Assembly: GCA_900548845.1 (NCBI GenBank)
Contig: URMI01000040.1
Location: 1 to 7,915, forward strand
DNA: 7,915 nucleotides
Direction of reading: 5' to 3'
DNA from: an uncultured Clostridia bacterium
GTDB taxonomy: Bacteria > Bacillota > Clostridia > Christensenellales > Borkfalkiaceae
Each line of letters opens with the position of its first letter. Position 1 is the stretch's first letter. This document shows positions 1 through 6,525 of this stretch, piece by piece. The translations under genes were made by a program, and so were the position numbers. Under the pieces are notes generated by a model. It was not told where the DNA came from, made no database searches, and saw nothing but the letters and a program-made list of their open reading frames with translations.

Positions 1-2
1 GG

Positions 3-301
3 GAAGCTTTGGGCCTCAACGAAGAGGACTTGCTGAGGCTGCAAATAGAGCTGCTTGCGGACCCCAAAGCCGGCGATGTCATGCAAGGAACGGGCGGGGT
101 CCGGAAGATGAGATTCGCCTTTGAACATAGGGGAAAAGCGGCGGAGTAAGGGTAATATACGTCGACTTCGAAGTGTACGAAAAAATACACCTGCTTACGG
201 CATACACTAAGAACGAGAAAGAAAATCTCACCAAGAAGGAGAGAAGTGAGATCAAACAGCTGATCGAAGTGCTTGAACAGCAGCTGAGAGATCATTCATA
301 A
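3..301 (+). pseudogene. RelE/HigB-type toxin, 5'-truncated by window edge and frame-broken
   Basis: This is the C-terminal part of a RelE/ParE-superfamily toxin of the HigB-like (COG4737-like) type; intact relatives are ribosome-dependent mRNA interferases. One frame runs from position 3 and contains a Gly-Val-Arg-Lys-Met-Arg-Phe stretch and His-Arg-Gly-Lys before TAA at 147-149. A second frame, shifted by -1, continues as Ser-Gly-Gly-Val-Arg-Val-Ile-Tyr-Val-Asp-Phe, then a Tyr-Thr-Lys-Asn-Glu-Lys-Glu segment, ending at TAA 299-301. Joined at position 137 they give the family signature RGKSGG.RVIY, so one A appears missing from the run at 134-137. The downstream antitoxin-like gene starts 19 bases later, the toxin-first order typical of higBA. 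The break may be a real mutation, a homopolymer sequencing error, or programmed -1 frameshifting at GGGAAAA (131-137). The family assignment is from remembered consensus; the gene start lies outside the window. Confidence 0.72.
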
Positions 302-320
302 AAGCAAAGGAGGTAAGAAC

Positions 321-632
321 ATGGCTGTTTTTGATGACATCAAGCTCGGGTTGGAGCAGGCGATCGAGTATGAAAAAGGCGATCTGAAAGCGAAGAAGAC
401 CACAATGGCCGTTCTGCCTTTGGAAACTTTTACGTCTGCCGAGATCAAGGAGATCAGGGTCGGCGCAGGAATGACGCAGGCTCTCTTCGCCAAGTATTTG
501 GGCGTTTCCGTTAAGACCGTGGAGGCATGGGAATCTGGAAGAAATCATCCCGAAGGGGCGGCTTGCAGGATGCTTGCGCTCACCCGGAATGATCCTAAGT
601 TCCCTGTTGCGTCCGGGATCGTCGCCAAATAA
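321..632 (+). CDS. XRE-family antitoxin / HTH regulator (HigA- or NadS-like)
   Basis: A 103-residue protein with one helix-turn-helix of the Cro/C1 (XRE) type at about residues 51-72, shown by the pattern MTQ..FA..LGVS..TV..WE.G followed by P.G.A.R.L. The N-terminal 40 residues are charged and would precede the DNA-binding domain, as in NadS/YiaG-like antitoxins that pair with RelE-type toxins. Its likely role is to bind and neutralise the upstream toxin and repress its own operon. An AGGAGG Shine-Dalgarno at 308-313, seven bases before the ATG, fixes the start. Local G+C is about half (29 of 60 at 361-420), against 42 of 60 at 1201-1260 in tgt, which suggests a different origin from the flanking core genes. 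With the toxin frame broken, this may now be a solitary regulator. Confidence 0.85.
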   Translation: MAVFDDIKLGLEQAIEYEKGDLKAKKTTMAVLPLETFTSAEIKEIRVGAGMTQALFAKYLGVSVKTVEAWESGRNHPEGAACRMLALTRNDPKFPVASGIVAK

Positions 633-662
633 CGAGGCTTCGATCAAAAGCAAGACCGCAGT

Positions 663-715
663 ATGATATGTACCTTTCCAAGTTTGTCCGATTTTAGGAG
701 TGCATATCATTTTTT
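663..715 (+). terminator. Terminator-like hairpin after the toxin-antitoxin pair
   Basis: An 11-base arm at 663-673 (ATGATATGTAC) pairs with 700-710 (GTGCATATCAT), with one G-T wobble, and six T residues run from 710 to 715. The loop is 26 bases and the stem AT-rich, so termination strength is uncertain. Its place 30 bases after the antitoxin stop fits the end of that transcript. Confidence 0.45.
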
Positions 716-2123
<1,408 letters not shown>

Positions 2124-2207
2124 CGCGTTTTTCGGGCGGTTCCGCTTCCGTTCGCGCTCCTTTGCGCATGAAATCTGAGTGAAAAGGCAAAAGCGCTTTC
2201 AAAACGC

Positions 2208-2236
2208 TTGCCAAAATTCCTCAAAACGGGTAAAAT
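2208..2236 (+). promoter_or_regulatory. Sigma-A-type promoter for yajC
   Basis: TTGCCA at 2208-2213 and TAAAAT at 2231-2236 are separated by exactly 17 bases, 38 bases before the yajC start. A small inverted repeat AAGCG (2191-2195) / CGCTT (2205-2209) overlaps the edge of the -35 box and could be an operator, though it is too short to be sure. No clear terminator follows tgt, so readthrough from tgt is also possible. Confidence 0.7.
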
Positions 2237-2274
2237 CTGAAAGGAAATTTTAAGAACAAGGAGAGTAACGGCTT

Positions 2275-2778
2275 ATGTTTTGGAGCCTTTTGGAAAACGG
2301 CGGCGGTACGACGCAGAGCAACCCCTGGATGATGTATATCGTCCTCGGCGTCGTTGTCGTCATTTTCGTCGTGTGGATGGTATTTTCGGGCAGGAAGAAC
2401 AAGCAGCGTCAGAAGGAGTACACCGAACAGCTCGAGACGATCCGCCCCGGCCATAAGGTGAAGACGGCGGGCGGCATCTGCGGCATCGTCGTCGAAGTGT
2501 GCGACGACAACACCATCATCATGGAGACGGGCAGCGAGACGGCGGGCAAGTCCTACATCAAGATGGACAAGGAGCTCATCGCGCAGACGGACGCCAAGGG
2601 CCCCACGCAGATCGCGCGCGAGGAGGCCGAGGCGAGAAGAAAGGCGGAAGAAGCCGAAAAGAAGGCGAAGAAGTCGGGCGAAGTGCCCGCTCCCGTGCCT
2701 GCACGCGAGGACGCCGAGGAAAAGAGCGAGCCCGCGGAAGCAAAGAGCGAGCCCGCCGAAGAAAAGGAAAAAAAGTAA
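2275..2778 (+). CDS. yajC: Sec translocon accessory subunit YajC, with long charged C-terminal tail
   Basis: YajC is a single-span membrane protein that associates with SecD-SecF and helps SecYEG-dependent export. The 167-residue product has a short N-terminus, one transmembrane helix at about 19-38, a basic stretch (residues 40-47), then the family core: a RPG.KV.TAGGI.G.V motif at 57-73 and a small beta-rich domain to about residue 104. Typical YajC proteins are about 90-110 residues. Here an extra tail of some 60 residues follows, very rich in Glu, Lys and Ala, probably helical or disordered, ending in two KSEPAE units at 150-155 and 157-162. AAGGAG at 2258-2263, 11 bases before the ATG, is a somewhat distant ribosome site. 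The gene has its own promoter and terminator. secD-secF lie 2.2 kb downstream, separated from it by the SCIFF genes. Confidence 0.93.
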   Translation: MFWSLLENGGGTTQSNPWMMYIVLGVVVVIFVVWMVFSGRKNKQRQKEYTEQLETIRPGHKVKTAGGICGIVVEVCDDNTIIMETGSETAGKSYIKMDKELIAQTDAKGPTQIAREEAEARRKAEEAEKKAKKSGEVPAPVPAREDAEEKSEPAEAKSEPAEEKEKK

Positions 2779-2795
2779 ATTCATAGAACGTATTG

Positions 2796-2832
2796 CCTCC
2801 GCATACCTTAGAACAGGGTGCGGAGGTTTTTT
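2796..2832 (+). terminator. Rho-independent terminator after yajC
   Basis: CCTCCGCA (2796-2803) and TGCGGAGG (2819-2826) form a perfect 8-base-pair GC-rich stem with a 15-base loop, followed directly by six T residues (2827-2832). It lies 17 bases past the yajC stop and only 37 bases before the next start codon. The second arm can alternatively pair with CTCCGCA at 2833-2839, which would break the terminator. Confidence 0.85.
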
Positions 2833-2864
2833 CTCCGCAAAAGGCATAGTTTTGCCCGCGGAGG
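2833..2864 (+). promoter_or_regulatory. Hairpin covering the ribosome-binding site of the next gene
   Basis: GCAAAA (2837-2842) pairs with TTTTGC (2850-2855) around a 7-base loop, and CTCC (2833-2836) can continue the stem with GGAG (2860-2863) across a 4-base bulge. GGAGG at 2860-2864 is the Shine-Dalgarno of the membrane-protein gene starting at 2870, so this fold would hide it. The first strand also competes for the arm of the preceding terminator. Confidence 0.4.
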
Positions 2865-2869
2865 ATGGG

Positions 2870-3247
2870 ATGCACGAAAACTTTTGGAAGACGGCTGCAA
2901 AAGAGGTGGGGCTTTCTTCGGCGCTTGCGACGGTGTTCTGCCTTTTGGCGGAGGCACTTCTTGCCGTCTTCGTCAGGGCGTATGCGCTTTCGGAAGAAAG
3001 TATCATCGTCTCCAACCTCGTGTTGAAGACGGCGGCGGCGTTCGTCTTCCCGCTCCTTGCGGTGCGCGGGGAGCGCGCGCTCTTCAAGGGCATGGCGGCG
3101 GGATTTTTGTTCCTGCTTCTGACGACGCTCCTCTTCGGGCTCATCGGAGGCTTCCGCTTTTCGCCGCTCTTTTGCTTAGACGTCCTTTTGTGCGTGCTTG
3201 CGGGCGGCGGTGGGGCGGCTGCGGGGAGGAAATTGCGGAAAGAATAA
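2870..3247 (+). CDS. Small four-helix membrane protein, TIGR04086-like
   Basis: A 125-residue, very hydrophobic protein with four predicted transmembrane helices at about 14-36, 45-65, 71-93 and 99-118, a short charged N-terminus and a basic C-terminal end (Arg-Lys-Leu-Arg-Lys-Glu). Size, helix count and position between yajC and the SCIFF genes match the uncharacterised clostridial membrane family TIGR04086, which is known for this neighbourhood; the match is by context and topology, not by a unique motif. No catalytic residues are evident and the function is unknown. A role linked to Sec export or to the SCIFF peptide is only a guess from position. The ATG at 2870 is preferred over an in-frame TTG at 2852 because GGAGG (2860-2864) lies five bases before it. 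No promoter of its own was found, and a terminator lies just upstream, so expression may depend on readthrough. Confidence 0.72.
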   Translation: MHENFWKTAAKEVGLSSALATVFCLLAEALLAVFVRAYALSEESIIVSNLVLKTAAAFVFPLLAVRGERALFKGMAAGFLFLLLTTLLFGLIGGFRFSPLFCLDVLLCVLAGGGGAAAGRKLRKE

Positions 3248-3255
3248 AAAAAAGG

Positions 3256-3284
3256 TTGCAAAATTTCTTGCCATCCGCTATAAT
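3256..3284 (+). promoter_or_regulatory. Near-consensus sigma-A promoter for scfA
   Basis: TTGCAA at 3256-3261, 17 bases, then a perfect TATAAT at 3279-3284. The -35 box begins nine bases after the stop of the membrane-protein gene. Transcription would start around 3290, leaving a leader of about 25 bases before scfA. This suggests a strong, largely constitutive supply of the peptide message. Confidence 0.82.
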
Positions 3285-3314
3285 AGAGAAAAAATCACCT
3301 CGGGAGATGACACT

Positions 3315-3467
3315 ATGATCAAGACCATCGCAAGACCTCAGGAAAGAAAGGTGACGGGCTGCGGCGAGTGCAGGAGCACCTGCCAGTCCGCCTGCAAGAC
3401 GAGCTGCACGGTCGGCAACCAGTCGTGCGAGCGCGTGACGAGAGAAAGCAAGATCGAAAAGAGATAA
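3315..3467 (+). CDS. scfA: SCIFF peptide precursor (six cysteines in forty-five residues)
   Basis: A 50-residue ribosomally made peptide, the substrate of the adjacent radical SAM enzyme. The six cysteines are at 16, 19, 23, 27, 31 and 38 (CX2CX3CX3CX3CX6C), preceded by a basic leader of about 15 residues and followed by a charged tail rich in Arg, Lys and Glu. The segment around C.TSC.VGNQ.CE is characteristic of the SCIFF family (TIGR03973). In characterised relatives the maturase joins Cys sulfurs to other residues by thioethers (ranthipeptide class; a Thr acceptor is reported for the Clostridium thermocellum peptide). Thr residues lie among the cysteines here at 22, 29 and 32. GGGAG at 3302-3306, eight bases before the ATG, sets the start, and a strong promoter lies just upstream. 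The mature function is unsettled in the family. No protease or dedicated exporter gene is visible nearby. Confidence 0.95.
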   Translation: MIKTIARPQERKVTGCGECRSTCQSACKTSCTVGNQSCERVTRESKIEKR

Positions 3468-3500
3468 TCTTTCGCTTTGTTTTCAAACGAGCAAAAAACG

Positions 3501-3530
3501 GGGAGCAGCGGCAGCGTTGCTCCTTTGTTT
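3501..3530 (+). terminator. Imperfect terminator / attenuator between scfA and scfB
   Basis: A nine-pair stem joins 3502-3510 (GGAGCAGCG) with 3515-3523 (CGTTGCTCC), one pair being a G-T wobble, around the tetraloop GCAG. The following T-tract is TTTGTTT (3524-3530), interrupted by a G. Partial termination would give more scfA than scfB message. Confidence 0.65.
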
Positions 3531-3546
3531 CCATGTCAAAAACATG

Positions 3547-3593
3547 CCGCCCGTGCGGGAGCGGGGCGGAACGTACAGGCGCGGCTTAGCCGC
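3547..3593 (+). other. Two further hairpins in the scfB leader
   Basis: CCGCCC (3547-3552) pairs with GGGCGG (3564-3569) around an 11-base loop. GCGGC (3581-3585) pairs with GCCGC (3589-3593) around TTA, immediately before the weak ribosome site AGAAG (3594-3598). They may lower scfB translation or mark an RNA processing site between scfA and scfB. Confidence 0.4.
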
Positions 3594-3604
3594 AGAAGAA
3601 CAAC

Positions 3605-4912
3605 ATGATCCACATTTTTTCCTATCACGACCATTATTATATCTACGACGTCGGCAGCGGCTCCCTTCATGAGTGCGACGAAAAGACGGCGCGCGTTTTA
3701 GAGGGAGACAAGACGGACGTTTCGGACGAAGAACTCAAAGCTATCCTCGAGGACGCGGAAGCGCTCAAAGAGCAGGGCTTATTATATAAGGAAGAAGTCA
3801 AGGCGTACCCCATGAAGAGCCATGAGGTCAAGGCGCTGTGCCTGCACGTCTCGCACGACTGCAACCTGCGCTGCAAGTACTGCTTTGCCGATGAAGGCGC
3901 GTACCACTCCAAGCGCGAAGTGATGAGCCGCGAGACGGCGTTTGCCGCCATCGACTTCCTGCTCAGAGAGAGCGGAAAACGGAAGGTGCTCGAAGTCGAC
4001 TTCTTCGGCGGCGAGCCCCTGATGAATTTGGGCGTCGTCAAAGATACCGTATATTACGCCAAAGAACAGGCGGCAAAGCTCGGCAAGCGCTTTCTCTTCA
4101 CGACGACGACCAACGGCCTTCTTCTTGACGACGAGACCATCCAATTCTTCAACGAGGAGATGGAGAACGTCGTCCTCTCGCTGGACGGCCGCCCCGAAGT
4201 GCACGACGCCGTGAGAAAGACGGTGAACGGCAAGGGGAGCTTCGATCTCGTCATTGAAAAGATCAAAAAGTTCGTGCGTTCGCGCGGGGACAAGCATTAC
4301 TACGTCCGCGGCACGTTCACGGCGAAAAACCTCGACTTTGCAAAAGACGTCCTCTTCCTCGCCGATCAGGGATTCGATTCCATCTCGATGGAGCCCGTCG
4401 TCACCGACATCCCCGAACTGCAGATCAGGGAAGAGCACCTTCCCCGCATCGAGAAGGAGTACGAAAACCTCTGCGAGGCGTACCTCGAACGCGAAGAGAA
4501 GGGGGAGGGCTTCAACTTCTTCCACTTCAACATCGACCTCGAGGGCGGGCCCTGCCTTCAAAAGCGCGTCTCCGCCTGCGGCGCGGGGAACGAGTACTTC
4601 TCCGTCGTCCCCAACGGCGACATCTACCCCTGCCACCAGTTCGCGGGGGATAATAAGTGGAAGATGGGCAATGTCTTTGAAGGCAAGCTCGACGAAAATA
4701 TCCGCTCCAAATTCGCGGGGAGCTGCCTTTTCACGCGGAAAAAGTGCGAAAACTGCTTTGCGAAGTTCATCTGCTCGGGCGGGTGCAGCGCAAACAACTA
4801 CCACTACAACGGCGATATCGAGGAGCCTTACGCCATGACGTGCGCCATGATGAAGAAGCGCATCGAGTGCGCGATGCACATTCTGGCGGCCCGGAAATGT
4901 CGCGAAAAATAA
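3605..4912 (+). CDS. scfB: SCIFF peptide maturase, radical SAM/SPASM enzyme
   Basis: A cytoplasmic iron-sulfur enzyme of 435 residues that uses S-adenosylmethionine radical chemistry to form thioether crosslinks in the ScfA peptide. The first 75 or so residues resemble a PqqD-like RiPP recognition element for binding the leader. The radical SAM cluster motif CX3CX2C is at Cys86, Cys90 and Cys93, and the SAM-contact motif GGEP at 135-138. The C-terminal SPASM domain shows C325-X12-G-X4-C343 and CX2CX5CX3C at Cys381, 384, 390 and 394, then Cys413; Cys317 and Cys374 are further candidate ligands for the auxiliary clusters. Length is close to the characterised homologue CteB (about 450). It lies 137 bases after scfA across three hairpins, with only a weak Shine-Dalgarno (AGAAG, 3594-3598), consistent with catalytic amounts relative to its peptide. 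Confidence 0.96.
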   Translation: MIHIFSYHDHYYIYDVGSGSLHECDEKTARVLEGDKTDVSDEELKAILEDAEALKEQGLLYKEEVKAYPMKSHEVKALCLHVSHDCNLRCKYCFADEGAYHSKREVMSRETAFAAIDFLLRESGKRKVLEVDFFGGEPLMNLGVVKDTVYYAKEQAAKLGKRFLFTTTTNGLLLDDETIQFFNEEMENVVLSLDGRPEVHDAVRKTVNGKGSFDLVIEKIKKFVRSRGDKHYYVRGTFTAKNLDFAKDVLFLADQGFDSISMEPVVTDIPELQIREEHLPRIEKEYENLCEAYLEREEKGEGFNFFHFNIDLEGGPCLQKRVSACGAGNEYFSVVPNGDIYPCHQFAGDNKWKMGNVFEGKLDENIRSKFAGSCLFTRKKCENCFAKFICSGGCSANNYHYNGDIEEPYAMTCAMMKKRIECAMHILAARKCREK

Positions 4913-4942
4913 CAAAAATACGAAAAAGCGGCGCGTTTCGGC

Positions 4943-4971
4943 TTGACGGCGAAAGGCAAAACTTATATAAT
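4943..4971 (+). promoter_or_regulatory. Near-consensus sigma-A promoter for secDF
   Basis: TTGACG at 4943-4948, a 17-base spacer and a perfect TATAAT at 4966-4971, ending 60 bases before the secD start. This gives secDF its own transcription despite lying downstream of scfB. Confidence 0.82.
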
Positions 4972-4982
4972 GAACAAGACGG

Positions 4983-5008
4983 GGTTTTTCCGCACTTGCG
5001 GAAAGGCC
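4983..5008 (+). other. Stem-loop in the 5' leader of secD
   Basis: TTTCCGC (4987-4993) and GCGGAAA (4998-5004) form a perfect 7-pair stem with loop ACTT, extendable by two wobble and two GC pairs to 4983-5008. It would begin only a few bases after the predicted transcription start and end 12 bases before the AGGAGG site (5021-5026). An mRNA-stabilising 5' hairpin or a regulatory site is plausible. There is no T-tract, so it is not a terminator. Confidence 0.6.
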
Positions 5009-5031
5009 TTCACACATGACAGGAGGCAACA

Positions 5032-6525
5032 ATGGGCAAGGTAAAATCGGCGATCGTTCTGACTCTGATCACCATCGTGATCGCCGTTTTATGCGTGGTA
5101 TGCTTCGTGCCCTTTCCTTGCGACGGCAACGGATTAAATTATTTTAATTCTATTCTGGGCATTGCGGAGAAGGACGCCGAACTCGGCGGGTACCTCATCG
5201 GGGAGACGGAGTACGTCGGCGGCAGCTACAGCGCCGTCTATTATCCCGAAGGGGTCATCTCCGGGAGAGATTACGAGAACGACCTCGCGGCGGCAGCCGA
5301 AGACGAGAAGGAAGAGTTCGCGGCCGACTATCAGGCTTATGCAGGCGGCGCCATCTACCTCGAAAAAGACACGGTGCTTGACGGCACCGAAGTGAGCGAA
5401 AGCTTCAAGGAAGATTTCTCCCGCGCCGTTTCGCTCCTTGAAGAGCGGTTCGAGCGGCTGCACCTTTCGGGTGCGAGCGTGCGCATCGCCGACGACTACA
5501 CGGTGAAAGTTTCCCTCCCCGCATCCTATGCGCTTGCGGGCGCGGCATTCGAGTATCTCGGCCGCATGGGCGAATTCACGGTGAGCTTCGGTTCGGATGA
5601 AGCGAGCGCGGAGACCATCATCCCCGCACAGCGCGGCACGCAGCATCCTGCAAGCTACTATATCAAGAACATTTCGAGCCGCACGGCGAGCGGCGTTTCC
5701 TATGTCATCCTCGACATGACGGATGAGGGCAGGGAAGCCATTGCCGATGCGACGGAAGGCGCTTCGAGCTCTTATCTTTACTTCAACATCGGCGGCGAAG
5801 CGCTCATCACGCTCACCGTCAGCGAACAGATCGACCAGGGCTCGCTCTACATCAGCGGCTCTTACGATAAAGATTCTTCCGAGCTCGTGGCGACCATCCT
5901 CGATACGACGCTCGAAAGCGGCACCGAGAACGATCTTTCCCTCACCGCGGGCGAGATGCTCCGCGACCACGCAGGCTACGGCGACAGCGCGCTTTGGATG
6001 CTCTATATCGCGCTCGGCGTCGTGCTCCTTGCGTCCGTCGTGTTCTTCTTCATCCGCTACGGCCGTCTCGGGTTCGCGCACCTTTACACGCTCCTTGTCT
6101 ATCTCATCGCGATGACGCTTTGCATCTGGGCGATCGATCTTCTGACGCTGGGGCTCGGGTCGGTGCTTGCCGTCCTCTTCGGCGCGCTCACGCTGAGCGT
6201 TTCCGACGCGATGGCATACGAATATGCGCGCAAAGAATTCGCTTCGGGCAAGACGATGGCGTTCGCCGTCAAGGCGGGCTACAAGAAGTGCTTCTGGCAC
6301 ATCTTCGATGCGCACATCGTGCTCGCGGCGCTCGGGTTCATCACCTACTTCATTGCCCTCACCGAGCTTTCGGTGTTCGCCTTCACGCTCGGCATCGCCA
6401 TGTTCTTCGCGGGGCTGTGCACGCTTGCGGTCGACCGCTTCTGCTGGTACATCATGATGCCCTTTGCGAAGGACAAAGCCAAGTTCTGCCGCTTCAAGAG
6501 AGAGGAGGTAGAAGAAGATGACTAA
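5032..6525 (+). CDS. secD: Protein translocase subunit SecD, divergent
   Basis: SecD works with SecF beside SecYEG, using the proton motive force to pull exported proteins out on the far side of the membrane. The 497-residue product has the family layout: one helix at about 5-27, a large extracytoplasmic domain to about 319, then five helices near 320-341, 347-368, 372-393, 425-443 and 447-470. The C-terminal stretch E..RKEF..GKT...AV.AGYK..F..IFDAHI (397-429) aligns without gaps with the conserved SecD loop after helix 4. However, the helix-4 motif AVDANVLI is replaced by LSVSDAMA (388-395): Val390 falls where E. coli has the functionally required Asp519, with an Asp two residues later (392). 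The D1 motif LDLRGG is also not recognisable. AGGAGG (5021-5026) fixes the start. It overlaps secF by eight bases, so the two are translationally coupled. Confidence 0.88.
   Translation: MGKVKSAIVLTLITIVIAVLCVVCFVPFPCDGNGLNYFNSILGIAEKDAELGGYLIGETEYVGGSYSAVYYPEGVISGRDYENDLAAAAEDEKEEFAADYQAYAGGAIYLEKDTVLDGTEVSESFKEDFSRAVSLLEERFERLHLSGASVRIADDYTVKVSLPASYALAGAAFEYLGRMGEFTVSFGSDEASAETIIPAQRGTQHPASYYIKNISSRTASGVSYVILDMTDEGREAIADATEGASSSYLYFNIGGEALITLTVSEQIDQGSLYISGSYDKDSSELVATILDTTLESGTENDLSLTAGEMLRDHAGYGDSALWMLYIALGVVLLASVVFFFIRYGRLGFAHLYTLLVYLIAMTLCIWAIDLLTLGLGSVLAVLFGALTLSVSDAMAYEYARKEFASGKTMAFAVKAGYKKCFWHIFDAHIVLAALGFITYFIALTELSVFAFTLGIAMFFAGLCTLAVDRFCWYIMMPFAKDKAKFCRFKREEVEEDD

Noticed and set aside
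2221..3261. A 346-codon minus-strand frame opposite yajC and the membrane protein
   Set aside because: Composition is that of a GC-rich shadow (runs of Arg, Leu, Ala), with no motif, and it covers two supported genes and a terminator.
3198..3314. A longer N-terminus for scfA starting at 3198
   Set aside because: It would run through the end of the membrane-protein gene and the scfA promoter. The ATG at 3315 has a good ribosome site and gives the normal SCIFF length.
3782..5032. A 416-codon minus-strand frame opposite scfB
   Set aside because: scfB on the plus strand has every expected cysteine motif; the opposite frame is rich in Val, Glu and Ala without a domain.
4970..5042. A short leader peptide before secD that might act as an export sensor
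   Set aside because: Its ATG lies inside the -10 box, upstream of the predicted transcription start, and it has no ribosome site or signal-like hydrophobic stretch.
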